From the NCBI GenBank assembly GCA_946481235.1, contig CAMLME010000010.1, positions 1-21,260 of the forward strand: a DNA stretch of 21,260 nucleotides, read 5' to 3'. Positions 1 through 7,371 of this stretch are shown piece after piece. The notes beneath the pieces were generated by a model. That model had not been told where the DNA came from. It saw nothing but the letters and a program-made list of their open reading frames with translations, and ran no database searches. The stretch is from an uncultured Methylobacillus sp. GTDB lineage: Bacteria; Pseudomonadota; Gammaproteobacteria; Burkholderiales; Methylophilaceae. Numbering within the stretch: position 1 is the stretch's first letter; the number at the start of each line of letters is the position of its first letter. Made by a program: the position numbers and the translations under genes.

Positions 1-33
1 GGCTCGGGTTTAGGCTCGGGTTTAGGCTCGGGT
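1..33. repeat. 12-bp tandem repeat GGCTCGGGTTTA (2.75 copies, continues past the edge)
   Basis: Two exact copies of GGCTCGGGTTTA (1-12, 13-24) and a partial third (25-33). Read on the minus strand it encodes the PEPK repeat of the zinc-ribbon protein. Being a multiple of three, it can change copy number without a frameshift. Confidence 0.85.
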
Positions 34-242
34 CGGGCTGTCGTTTGCGGCGCGGGGGCTGCCAAAGGCACGGTGGCAGCTCTCGCTTGTGGCGCACGCG
101 TTACCAAAGGCTCGCGGGCGGTTGCCGGCTGCTGCCTAGGCGATGCGTTGCCCGATGGCGCAGCCCGCAGTATAAGGCTGCCGCAATCGTTGCAAAATCG
201 GGCTGTATCCTTGTTTTCGGCACCGCAATTTTTGCAAAACAT
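1..242 (-). CDS. Zinc-ribbon protein with proline-rich PEPK tail, N-terminal part (runs off left edge)
   Basis: The frame is open from an ATG at 242 down to base 1, so at least 80 residues are present and the C-terminus is missing. A GGAGG ribosome binding site lies 4 bases upstream of the ATG, which fixes the start. Residues 1-22 form a short zinc ribbon with Cys3-x2-Cys6 and Cys17-x2-Cys20, the pattern of double-zinc-ribbon/zinc_ribbon_2 proteins (opening MFCKNCGAEN). From about residue 28 the chain becomes low complexity, rich in Ala, Pro, Arg and Thr, and reaches a repeated Pro-Glu-Pro-Lys stretch at the window edge. Such linkers often join a cytoplasmic zinc ribbon to a membrane or periplasmic segment, but that part is outside the window. 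It lies 78 bases downstream of the first BCAM0308 gene on the same strand and could be cotranscribed unless the weak hairpin in between terminates. Function unknown. Confidence 0.8.
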   Translation of the reverse strand, partial: MFCKNCGAENKDTARFCNDCGSLILRAAPSGNASPRQQPATAREPLVTRAPQARAATVPLAAPAPQTTARPEPKPEPKPE

Positions 243-287
243 CGGGCCTCCTTTTGCTATCCAGTATTGAATAGAGCAAAAGTTCTA

Positions 288-328
288 TAAAAAATTCCGC
301 GAGACCTCCCTGTGAGCCTTTTATCGCG
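288..328 (-). terminator. Weak candidate terminator after first BCAM0308 gene
   Basis: On the minus strand a CGCGA/TCGCG pairing (324-328 with 298-302) is followed after two to three bases by a run of six T (plus-strand A 289-294). The stem is only 5 bp with a loop above 20 bases, so this may be chance. If real, it would separate the zinc-ribbon gene from the BCAM0308 gene. Confidence 0.25.
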
Positions 329-830
329 TCCAATGCACCCGCAACAGATCGTGTGCGGGGTTATGGTGATACTCGAGATCGCCCTGGTAATGATGATGCA
401 AGGCCGCGCCGAGAAAATGCGCCAGCCGGATGTCGGTCGTTTTAATCATCATGGCGATGTCGTTGCGCTCTTCTTCCATCAGTCGCATCAAGGGGTTTTC
501 CTGGCGCTTGCGCTCGGCCTGCTCATGAATCATGTTGATGATTTCATCGCGATGATCATGGAAAAACGGGCCGGCCAGTACGACGTAACCGGCCGGATCG
601 TTATCCTGCATGCGCTGGCAGGCTGGACATACGGCCTGATTCGCGCTGACAGGGACGGGGCCCCAGCGCCAGCGACCTTCCATGAAAATCGCGTCGCACT
701 GGGGACAAACCGTGGGTTCGAGCAGTTCGGTCGCGGCTTCGATATAGGCGCGTTCGGCCCGCTCCTCGAAAAAAACTTCATCGGGCAATACCGGGTTATA
801 GCCGGCGGGAATGTCTTTGATCAGGGCCAT
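321..830 (-). CDS. BCAM0308-family protein, copy 1 (CPxC zinc protein)
   Basis: This is a 169-residue soluble protein of the BCAM0308 family, named after a gene of the Burkholderia cenocepacia low-oxygen-activated locus. Visible features are two CPxC knuckles (Cys42/45 in PTVCPQC, Cys68/71 in AVCPAC) that probably bind one zinc, a GRWRWG segment between them, an HRDEI motif near residue 95, and a His/Tyr-rich end (YQGDLEYHHNP, LLRVHW). Paired CPxC knuckles recall the N-terminus of the ribosome export factor NMD3; that is an analogy, not shown homology. The start is backed by AAGGAAG just upstream of the ATG. It follows the HPF-cold-shock gene by 27 bases and is surely cotranscribed with it. 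A second copy, roughly half identical by eye, sits at 8506-9012 after a second HPF-cold-shock gene. Biochemical function unknown; the constant neighbour suggests a ribosome or RNA role. Confidence 0.85.
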   Translation of the reverse strand: MALIKDIPAGYNPVLPDEVFFEERAERAYIEAATELLEPTVCPQCDAIFMEGRWRWGPVPVSANQAVCPACQRMQDNDPAGYVVLAGPFFHDHRDEIINMIHEQAERKRQENPLMRLMEEERNDIAMMIKTTDIRLAHFLGAALHHHYQGDLEYHHNPAHDLLRVHWTR

Positions 831-857
831 GGACTTCCTTTCATGTGATATAGCCGA

Positions 858-1406
858 TCAATCCGGCACATGGTGCCGGCCGACGCTGATGCGCTTGGCC
901 TGCGGCCCTTCGTTGCCGATGTCGTCGACGAACTTGACCTCATCCCCTTCTTTCAACTTATCGAAACTGGGGCTGGCGATATTGTCGCGATGAAAGTAAC
1001 GCTCATTGCCATCCGGTCCTTCAATGAAGCCAAAGCCCTCTTCCTGTGAAATCCGCGTCACATGTCCGACATGCTCGGGCGCATGCGCCTTGGTTTCACG
1101 CCGCAGCCGGCGCACATAGTTCTCCAGCTGACGCTTGGCTGCATTGAACGCGTCGCGTAGGGCCACATACGGGTCTTCATGATGATCGCGGGTAACGACG
1201 AGCTCATTGCCGGGCACGCCCATGTCGATGCGGACATTGAACTGATTGCCCTGCGTCCGGTTACGGTGCGGCATGTCCACGACCACGCGACACGAAACAA
1301 GACGCCCGAAGAAGGCGTCAAGTTTTTGTACTTTTTCGCGGATGTAGGTTTCGAGAGCTTCGGAATGGGGCATATCGCGGACAGTGATTTGCAGTGGGAC
1401 TTGCAT
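858..1406 (-). CDS. HPF/RaiA-like ribosome-associated domain fused to cold-shock domain, copy 1
   Basis: Residues 1 to about 105 match the hibernation-promoting factor/RaiA fold (start LQITVRDMPHSEAL, then CRVVVDMPHR, FNVRIDMGVPG, and the basic helix PYVALRDAFNAAKRQLENY). Residues 114-178 form a cold-shock domain with RNP1 GFGFI (124-128) and RNP2-like YFHRDN (137-142). HPF-type domains bind the decoding region of the 30S subunit and silence ribosomes; cold-shock domains bind single-stranded RNA. Long HPF proteins normally carry a dimerisation domain at the C-terminus, so the cold-shock domain here is a replacement. The ATG at 1406 has a GGAGG 6 bases upstream. The gene leads a leftward unit with the BCAM0308 gene 27 bases downstream. 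A paralogue of the same length, about 65% identical by hand count with no gaps, is at 9058-9606. Role in ribosome hibernation during stress is inferred. Confidence 0.9.
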   Translation of the reverse strand: MQVPLQITVRDMPHSEALETYIREKVQKLDAFFGRLVSCRVVVDMPHRNRTQGNQFNVRIDMGVPGNELVVTRDHHEDPYVALRDAFNAAKRQLENYVRRLRRETKAHAPEHVGHVTRISQEEGFGFIEGPDGNERYFHRDNIASPSFDKLKEGDEVKFVDDIGNEGPQAKRISVGRHHVPD

Positions 1407-1576
1407 TTGAGGCCTCCAGAAAATTGCGTGGGGAATTCGTGGTTAATCCATCAAGTGTGATCAAAAGTTTTCGACAAGGTTCGACGCCTGGATGCAAACA
1501 ATGCACCTCGGGTCGATATGTTTTGTTATTGGAAAACTTCTGGCCTGTTTGTGCGTCAGATAAATCATGGATATTT

Positions 1577-1598
1577 GCAGGCACGACAGGGAGCCTGC
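1577..1598. repeat. Inverted repeat in the divergent region 1407-1645
   Basis: GCAGGC (1577-1582) and GCCTGC (1593-1598) form a 6-bp dyad with a 10-base loop, about 50 bases upstream of the DUF3330-like gene. The 239-base region between the two divergent genes must hold both promoters, but I could not identify convincing -35/-10 pairs. Reading one arm on the minus strand gives CGTGC-2-GCA, a partial match to the dyad proposed at 13031-13042. Significance uncertain. Confidence 0.3.
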
Positions 1599-1645
1599 CG
1601 CTATCGGGCGTTGAACGTCTAGCGGACTACTTACAAGGAGAAAAC

Positions 1646-1846
1646 ATGGAACAACATCTGAAACTGAAAAATGAAGAGAACATCACCTGCGCAAGCTGCA
1701 TGAAGGACATCCCCTTGTCTGCCGCCACAAGTTCGGAGGCCGCCGGCTATACATTGCATTTCTGCGGAGCGGAATGTTTCAACGAATGGAATCGGCAGGC
1801 GGAACGGTTGAATTTGAAACAGGCTGGCGAGCATCAATCGCGGTAA
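1646..1846 (+). CDS. Small DUF3330-like four-cysteine zinc protein
   Basis: The product is 66 residues long. Cys15-x2-Cys18 and Cys40-x3-Cys44 frame a compact metal site (ITCASCMKDIPLSAA, then YTLHFCGAECFNEW), matching the short DUF3330/TRASH-like treble-clef proteins I recall. An AAGGAG sits 5 bases before the ATG at 1646, which decides this start over a longer open frame beginning at 1394 that would overlap the divergent HPF gene and has no coding character. It is transcribed away from the HPF-cold-shock gene and stands alone. Proteins of this type are found near stress and metal genes; the function is unknown. The zinc-binding call is from motif spacing only. Confidence 0.8.
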   Translation: MEQHLKLKNEENITCASCMKDIPLSAATSSEAAGYTLHFCGAECFNEWNRQAERLNLKQAGEHQSR

Positions 1847-1874
1847 AAAATGGGCGGAGCTGCATGGCCTCCGC
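1845..1874 (-). terminator. Rho-independent terminator for the leftward mddA-like unit
   Basis: On the minus strand a GCGGAG/CTCCGC stem (1869-1874 with 1854-1859, 9-base loop) is followed by CCA and six T (plus-strand A 1845-1850). It lies between two converging genes and fits termination of the 1932-2893 transcript. In the plus direction there is no T run, so it is probably one-way. The T run overlaps the stop codon of the DUF3330-like gene. Confidence 0.6.
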
Positions 1875-1931
1875 TTGCTCCATTCAAGAATAAATCCTCT
1901 TATCGCTCATGCAGTAAGACGACGGCATCGA

Positions 1932-2132
1932 TCACTTGCGGTCGATCTGGACATGTTCCTTGCTGCCGCTATTGGCAACCGCGAGCATGATGCCAATACC
2001 AATCGCGATAGCCAGTCCGATCAGGGTCCATGCCGTGCCGATAGTCTCAAGAATACCCAACTTCCAGAGCGCGGCAAGAACACCGCCGATCAAGATCAGA
2101 TAACCAAGCAGGAAAACACCTGTCCATTTCAT
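1932..2132 (-). CDS. Small two-helix membrane protein
   Basis: A 66-residue protein with two hydrophobic segments, about residues 4-24 (VFLLGYLILIGGVLAALWKL) and 32-53 (ending IGIMLAVANS), joined by a short loop, and a charged C-terminus (GSKEHVQIDRK). AGGAGG lies 7 bases before the ATG, a strong site supporting a real gene. It begins 29 bases after the mddA-like gene and precedes the terminator at 1845-1874, so the two form one unit. I do not recognise the family. It could be an accessory subunit of the methyltransferase or simply a cotranscribed envelope peptide. Confidence 0.75.
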   Translation of the reverse strand: MKWTGVFLLGYLILIGGVLAALWKLGILETIGTAWTLIGLAIAIGIGIMLAVANSGSKEHVQIDRK

Positions 2133-2161
2133 TGCAAACCTCCTGAGGTAGATACTCTTAC

Positions 2162-2893
2162 TTACTTCTTCCTGGGAAACGGAAGAATCATCGAGACCTG
2201 TCGCCGATACTCTTCATAGGCTTCGCCGTGATAACTCACCAGGTCGTGCTCCTCGAACTGCAGGGCAATCAGAATGTAAAGCGTCGTGGTAATGGCAAAC
2301 ACCAAATGGCCCACCGACATATCGGGCGTTGCCCAGAAGGCGATGACGAACCCCAGCATGATCGGATGCCGCACCAGCCTGTAGAGAAACGGCGTTCTGA
2401 AACCGATATGAGTGTACTCCTCGCCTTTCGAATAAAGGTAGACCTGGCGCAGGCCGAATAGATCGAAGTGATTAATCAGGAATGTGCTGGTCAGCACAAT
2501 CACCCAGCCTATCCAGAAGAGCGCCCACAAGACGTTACGTGCCGCGACGTTTTCGACGTTCCAGACCACCCCGTTCATCGGCTGCCACAGCCAGAAGAGC
2601 AGAATCAGCGCGAGGCTGGAGAGCAACACATAAGTGCTGCGCTCGATTGCCTGCGGAACGAACTGTGTCCACCAACGCTTGAAGGCAGGTCGCGCCATGA
2701 CGCTGTGCTGGACCGCGAAGAGACTGAGCAATAGCAGATTGATCAGCAGGGATAGCCCGAAGGAACCCTCTATGCCCGAATCGATGGACTTCGGCACAAC
2801 CAGATTGCCGACGAATCCGACCGCATAGAGGAATGTTACGAAAAAGATTAAATAGGAAACTGCACCGTAAACAAAAACAAGAATGCGGCCCAT
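2162..2893 (-). CDS. mddA: Integral membrane methyltransferase, MddA-like (methanethiol S-methyltransferase family)
   Basis: A 243-residue protein with about five membrane segments (roughly 4-28, 46-68, 86-103, 120-140, 196-212). The second half carries the NnrU/isoprenylcysteine-methyltransferase-like signature: [14 protein letters not shown], then [28 protein letters not shown], then [20 protein letters not shown]. These match my recollection of MddA, which methylates methanethiol with S-adenosylmethionine to give dimethyl sulfide. Other members of this membrane methyltransferase superfamily have different or unknown substrates, so the substrate is not proven. The ATG at 2893 has GAGGAGGG about 7 bases upstream. 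It is the first gene of a two-gene unit with the small membrane protein at 1932. Upstream, 138 bases separate it from the APH/kinase gene, with AAAGTAA direct repeats in between. Confidence 0.75.
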   Translation of the reverse strand: MGRILVFVYGAVSYLIFFVTFLYAVGFVGNLVVPKSIDSGIEGSFGLSLLINLLLLSLFAVQHSVMARPAFKRWWTQFVPQAIERSTYVLLSSLALILLFWLWQPMNGVVWNVENVAARNVLWALFWIGWVIVLTSTFLINHFDLFGLRQVYLYSKGEEYTHIGFRTPFLYRLVRHPIMLGFVIAFWATPDMSVGHLVFAITTTLYILIALQFEEHDLVSYHGEAYEEYRRQVSMILPFPRKK

Positions 2894-2933
2894 GACATAG
2901 CCCTCCTCGCAGAAAGCAATTTATGGCACTCCC

Positions 2934-2951
2934 TTACTTTTCTTTTACTTT
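2934..2951 (-). repeat. Two AAAGTAA direct repeats 11 bp apart upstream of the mddA-like gene
   Basis: TTACTTT occurs at 2934-2940 and 2945-2951, read as AAAGTAA on the gene strand, within a polypurine stretch 41-58 bases before the start codon. An 11-bp period places both on one helix face, as in sites of OmpR/PhoB-type regulators. Could equally be A-rich chance sequence. Confidence 0.3.
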
Positions 2952-3031
2952 CCTTAAGTTATCACTGCATTAAGCATGGTAATCAAACGAAAAGGCGGAT
3001 GCAAACGATCATTTTTCCGAGGTGAATTCAG

Positions 3032-4675
3032 CTATTTCGCCGCCTCGACAATCTTTTTACTTGGCGCTCCTGGCGCCTTGGCCGCAAATAATTTCTTTTC
3101 CAACCTGGCCCAAACCCCACTAGCACCGATCTCCCCCATCCCATCGTCATTCACGAACTCCACCACACAGGCGCGCTCTTCTTCTGCCAGTGGCTCGTGG
3201 ACTGTTCGCAACATTTCCAGCACATCAAGATTGGCTTCGGATGCGTCTTTCATCTCTGCCATGCGCTGCTGGATGCGCTCACGCAGAGTGGCTTCGCGTG
3301 CCTGCACCGACAGGATCGCAAACGGCACCGCCATTTCTTCCGCCAGTGCCCGGAACTGCTCGCGTTCGGCACGCTTGAGGAAAGCCGCGTCTACGATGAC
3401 CGGAAAACCGGCGGTCAGTAATCCGCGTGACAGTTCGTGTAGCCGTTCGTAGGTCCGGCGCGTCGCATCGGCGCTGTAGAGGTCATCGCCGGGGCGCGAG
3501 TGGCTGGCTTCCAGCGGGGCCAGGCCGAACAGCCGTTTACGTTCGACGTCGGAGCGGATACGGAAGGCTTGCAGCCGTTCCAGTGCAGCCTGGGCGACGG
3601 TGGTTTTGCCGCATGCAGGCAGGCCGTGCATCAGGATCAGGAGCGGACGTTTGCGTGTAAGGCACAACTCTGCCAGTGCCAGGTGCAGTTGACAGCCCGC
3701 CATGGCTTCGTTGTTTTCACGCAGGCGGAGACTACGCTGATGGGCACGAATTGCCGCAATTTTGGCGCGCACCACGGCGCGATAGCTCATGTAGAAACGC
3801 AGCACGCCTATTCCCGGGTAATCGCCGGTGGTTTCGAGATAGCGATTGAGAAACCGGAACGCCAGGTCGGCACGATTGCGGTACAGCAGATCCATCGCAA
3901 GAAACGCAACTTCGTTCATGACGTCTATCCAGCGGAAAGACGGATTGAACTCGATGCCGTCGAAAGGCACAGGCACGCCGTGGATGACGGCGATGTTGCC
4001 GAGATGCAGGTCGCCATGACATTCACGCACCCAGCCCTGCTGTCGACGCTGTGAGAAGGCAGCCTCGCAAGCGGTGTATTCAGCCTCACTTTGCTTGGAA
4101 AGCGGCGCCAGGTCGCGCGCGCCGTCGTGCATCAGTCCGAGCAATTGCTCGAAGTTCTGCCGCATGGGCGCGCGGATGGCAGATGGCATGCCATAGGAAG
4201 TATTCGCCTCGGCCGGTGGCAAAGCCGCATGAAAACGAGCGACCGTATCGGCCAGCGCATCGATATGCGCGGGCATCACATCGCCGCGCTCCAGCATTTG
4301 ATCCATCAGCTTCTCGCTGTCGAAACGATGCATGCGCACGGCGTATTCGATAGCGGGCTTACGTCCCAACACCGGGCGGCGCAGCGTTCCGCCTATGCAG
4401 AGCACATCTTCATACAATGCAGGCGCAAGGCGGCCGTTGAGGCGCAACTCTTCTTCGCAATAAAACTTGCGTGCCTGAAGCTCGGAAAAATCCAGGAAGC
4501 CCAGATTGACCGCCTTCTTGATTTTGTAGGCGTGATGCCCGGCCAGCAACACCCATGAGATATGGGTTTCAATCACTTGTACGCGGTGCACGGCATGCGG
4601 ATAAAGCGCGGGATTGCTTAATGCCTCGATCAGCTCCTGCTGGTCGTAGAATGCATGCGGGCGGGGGCTGCGCAT
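3032..4675 (-). CDS. Bifunctional APH-like phosphotransferase / P-loop AAA kinase fusion
   Basis: The product is 547 residues. The N-terminal half (about 25-340) is an aminoglycoside-phosphotransferase-fold kinase with catalytic CHGDLHLGNI (219-228) and metal-binding FDGIEF (238-243). The C-terminal half (about 344-535) is a P-loop kinase with Walker A GLPACGKTT (351-359), RSDVERKRL (374-382) and a lid region with RERIQQR. This is the COG2187 plus COG0645 architecture, usually annotated as bifunctional aminoglycoside phosphotransferase/ATP-binding protein; the natural substrate is unknown and antibiotic resistance should not be assumed. The ATG at 4675 was chosen because it lies 2 bases after the stop of the P-type ATPase gene; the longer open frame to 4942 lies wholly within the ATPase gene in another frame and has shadow-like composition. 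It is the last gene of the long leftward operon. Confidence 0.88.
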   Translation of the reverse strand: MRSPRPHAFYDQQELIEALSNPALYPHAVHRVQVIETHISWVLLAGHHAYKIKKAVNLGFLDFSELQARKFYCEEELRLNGRLAPALYEDVLCIGGTLRRPVLGRKPAIEYAVRMHRFDSEKLMDQMLERGDVMPAHIDALADTVARFHAALPPAEANTSYGMPSAIRAPMRQNFEQLLGLMHDGARDLAPLSKQSEAEYTACEAAFSQRRQQGWVRECHGDLHLGNIAVIHGVPVPFDGIEFNPSFRWIDVMNEVAFLAMDLLYRNRADLAFRFLNRYLETTGDYPGIGVLRFYMSYRAVVRAKIAAIRAHQRSLRLRENNEAMAGCQLHLALAELCLTRKRPLLILMHGLPACGKTTVAQAALERLQAFRIRSDVERKRLFGLAPLEASHSRPGDDLYSADATRRTYERLHELSRGLLTAGFPVIVDAAFLKRAEREQFRALAEEMAVPFAILSVQAREATLRERIQQRMAEMKDASEANLDVLEMLRTVHEPLAEEERACVVEFVNDDGMGEIGASGVWARLEKKLFAAKAPGAPSKKIVEAAK

Positions 4676-4677
4676 GG

Positions 4678-7371
4678 TCACGCAGCCCCCGCGTGCCTGG
4701 GAAGAGGCAATAACCGATGTGCCAGCGTCTTTCGCATTTCTTCGAGGACGATCATCAGCCCCGCAAAGGGCAGTATGAACAACCAGACGGCACCATCCAG
4801 CGGGGCCGTGCCGAATATTCCCTGTCCGAACGCGGTGTAATCGATGATGACGATCAGCGCGATTTCGATGGCAATGCCTGTCAGTATCAGGCGATTGCCG
4901 AACGGGCTCCGCCTGAATATGCTGCCTTCCGGGCTGCGGCACAGGAAGACGTTGACGACCTGCATCACCACGATAGCGGACAACGTTGCGGTGGTGGCCT
5001 GCATGTAAAGCACATTATCGTGCGCAAGTATCTCGCCATACTGCCAGCCGCCGCGCTCCAGCACGAAAAAGAACGCCGCCATCGCCGCCGCCGCTTCCAG
5101 AATGCCGAGAAACATGTAGGCGCGAACCAGCAGCCCCCAGTTGAGAAGACGTTCACGGCGCGGCCTCGGCGGTCGCAGCATGATATCCGCCGCGGGCGGC
5201 TCCGTGCCCAGCCCCAGCGCAGGGACCATGTCGGTACCGAGGTCCACAGCAAGTATCTGGATGACCGTGAGCGGCAGCGGAATCCGGAACAGCGCAAACG
5301 CCAGATAGGGCAGCAACTCTGGAATATTTGAAGTCAGAATATAGGCGAGGAATTTGCGGATGTTGTCGAACACCGCCCGCCCCTCCTCGATGGCAGCCAC
5401 GATGCTCGCGAAATTGTCATCGAGCAGGATCATGTCCGCCGCTTCCTTAGCGACATCGGTGCCGCGCACGCCCATGGCAATGCCGATGTCGGCGGCCTTG
5501 AGCGCCGGCGCATCGTTGACGCCGTCGCCGGTAACGGCTACGACGTGCTTCTTGCGTTTCAGCGCCTGCACGATGCGCATTTTCTGGTCGGCGCCGACAC
5601 GGGCAAAGATGATATCTGTGGTATCCAGGGCGAGTTGCAACTGGGTCACCGACAGATGCACCAATACATCGCCGGTAATAACCTTGGGATGATCCGAGGT
5701 CACCAACCCGATTTGCCGTGCAATCGCAAGTGCCGTATGCGGATGGTCGCCGGTCACCATGATCACCTTGATGCCGGCCAGATGGCATTTGCGTATCGCT
5801 TCCGGCACTTCGGCCCGGGGTGGGTCATCCAGCCCGACCAGTCCGGCAAGTACCATATCGGTTTCGGCATCCTGCTTCCGTGAACCGGAAAACGTGCGCC
5901 ACGCGAGAGCCAGCACACGAAGTCCCTTGCCTGTCATGGCGTCCAGCGCATTCTGGATATGCGCCCGTCCCTCGGCATCCAGTGCGATGACGCCATCCGC
6001 AGTCTGCACACGATTGCAGCGCGGCAGCACCATTTCCGTCGCGCCCTTGCAATACAGGATCCAGCCTTCCTCCGACGCATGAATCGTGGACATGCGCTTG
6101 CGGTCGGTATCAAAAGCAATTTCATCGACTTTGGGCGCGTCAGGCAGTGCGCCCAAAGTGGATTCAGCCAGCGTGACCAAGGCAATTTCCATTGGATCGC
6201 CCAGCCAGCGGTCTTCACTCCATTTTAGCGTTTGGCACAGCGCGGCATTGGCGAATAGCGCATGGTACGTCTTGGTCAGGGATGGCGTTGCGGCAAGTAC
6301 ATTCGCTTCAATAAGCTCCCCGCCCAGCCACAGCGTGCTTGCCCGCATGCTATTTTGCGTAAGGGTTCCAGTCTTGTCGGTACAAATGACCGTGGCGGCT
6401 CCCAATGCCTCGACCGACGGCAAATGGCGGACCAGGGCATTGCGCTTTGCCATGCGCTGGGTCGCCATTGCCAGCGCCATCGTCACGGTCGGTAGCAGGC
6501 CCTCAGGAACATTGGCGACGATGATGCCGATACCGAACAGCAGGCTTTCCCAGAACGGCAAGCCCATGGCCCGGCCGATCACGAAAAACCCGACTCCCAG
6601 CAGCGTGGCCAGTATCGCCACCAAACGGCTCAGGCGCACGATTTCCTTTTGCAGTGGCGACATCGTTTCGCCGGAGCTCTGGGTCAGATGAGCGATTTTT
6701 CCGAACTCGGTGTGCATGCCGGTAGCAAACACGACCGCGCTGCCTTCACCGGCCACCACCGACGTTCCTGCCAGCAGAACATTGCGGCTGTTAAGAAGCT
6801 CCTCCTCGTCGGAAGGCGCCTCATCGCGCCCCTTGGGCAAGGATTCGCCGGTAACAGTCGAGTTGTTGACGCGCAGCGCATAGGCTTTCAGAAGCCGGCA
6901 ATCGGCAGGGACATTGTCACCCTCTTCCAGCAGCACAATATCACCCGGCACCAAAGATGATGCGCCGATGACGGCCACCTTGCCTGCGCGCCTGACCTTG
7001 ACCTGCTGTGGCAGCAGCTTGCGCAAGGCGTCAATTGCCTTGCCGGCACGAAACTCCTGCCAGAACGAGAACAGACCATTGATCAGGATAACGACGAGGA
7101 TGGCAAACCCCAGGGCAGCCATACCCTGACCATGCGAATGTAGCTCGGCGAAAAACGCCAGACCGGCAGCGACCCATAGAATGAGTGCGAAAAAATGCGT
7201 GAACTGCCGGGCGAATGCCTTGATCAATGGCTCGCGGCTTATTTTTTCCACCTGGTTCGGCCCGTACTCTGCAAGGCGCCGCTGCACATCGAAGCCGGAT
7301 AGTCCGGCATCGCGACTACCCAGGCTGGCAAGAGCCTCATCAGGCGTCAGGTGGTGGATTTTCACGGTCAA
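4678..7371 (-). CDS. P-type cation ATPase, type IIC-like (Na,K-ATPase alpha-subunit-like)
   Basis: An 897-residue ion pump with every P-type motif: TGES (174-177), phosphorylated Asp332 in DKTGTLTQN, KGATE (442-446), TGDHPHTA (540-547), TGDGVNDAP (614-622). The transport core resembles animal Na,K-ATPase more than SERCA: NVPEGLL in M4 (287-293, not IPEGLP), LTSNIPE in M5 (679-685), VDLGTDMVPA in M6 (709-718), and SAIVVMQVVNVFLCRS in M8 (798-813). Acidic residues in M4, M5 and M6 that bind cations in that family are all kept (Glu290, Glu685, Asp710, Asp714). The ion is unknown; Na+, K+, H+ or Ca2+ are possible. The start is TTG at 7371, a GTG at 7365 being the alternative; neither has its own clear ribosome binding site, and the TTG overlaps the stop of a 33-codon ORF as TTGA. 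The next gene starts 2 bases after its stop. Confidence 0.93.
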   Translation of the reverse strand: MTVKIHHLTPDEALASLGSRDAGLSGFDVQRRLAEYGPNQVEKISREPLIKAFARQFTHFFALILWVAAGLAFFAELHSHGQGMAALGFAILVVILINGLFSFWQEFRAGKAIDALRKLLPQQVKVRRAGKVAVIGASSLVPGDIVLLEEGDNVPADCRLLKAYALRVNNSTVTGESLPKGRDEAPSDEEELLNSRNVLLAGTSVVAGEGSAVVFATGMHTEFGKIAHLTQSSGETMSPLQKEIVRLSRLVAILATLLGVGFFVIGRAMGLPFWESLLFGIGIIVANVPEGLLPTVTMALAMATQRMAKRNALVRHLPSVEALGAATVICTDKTGTLTQNSMRASTLWLGGELIEANVLAATPSLTKTYHALFANAALCQTLKWSEDRWLGDPMEIALVTLAESTLGALPDAPKVDEIAFDTDRKRMSTIHASEEGWILYCKGATEMVLPRCNRVQTADGVIALDAEGRAHIQNALDAMTGKGLRVLALAWRTFSGSRKQDAETDMVLAGLVGLDDPPRAEVPEAIRKCHLAGIKVIMVTGDHPHTALAIARQIGLVTSDHPKVITGDVLVHLSVTQLQLALDTTDIIFARVGADQKMRIVQALKRKKHVVAVTGDGVNDAPALKAADIGIAMGVRGTDVAKEAADMILLDDNFASIVAAIEEGRAVFDNIRKFLAYILTSNIPELLPYLAFALFRIPLPLTVIQILAVDLGTDMVPALGLGTEPPAADIMLRPPRPRRERLLNWGLLVRAYMFLGILEAAAAMAAFFFVLERGGWQYGEILAHDNVLYMQATTATLSAIVVMQVVNVFLCRSPEGSIFRRSPFGNRLILTGIAIEIALIVIIDYTAFGQGIFGTAPLDGAVWLFILPFAGLMIVLEEMRKTLAHRLLPLPRHAGAA

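Noticed and set aside
312..848. 178-codon plus-strand open frame opposite the first BCAM0308 gene
   Set aside because: The minus-strand gene has paired CPxC motifs and a paralogue; the mirror frame also appears opposite the second copy (8434-9030), as expected from antisense reading of conserved codons.
1440..1460. FNR/FixK-like box near TTGAT...ATCAA in the HPF upstream region
   Set aside because: The sequence holds ATCAAGTGTGATCAA, which is a direct rather than inverted arrangement and does not match TTGAT-N4-ATCAA.
1394..1645. 84-residue N-terminal extension of the DUF3330-like protein
   Set aside because: It would overlap the start of the divergent HPF gene and has no conserved feature; a strong ribosome binding site precedes the ATG at 1646.
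4676..4942. 89-residue N-terminal extension of the APH-kinase protein
   Set aside because: It lies within the ATPase coding sequence in a different frame, has Arg/His-rich shadow composition, and the ATG at 4675 right after the ATPase stop is a natural start.
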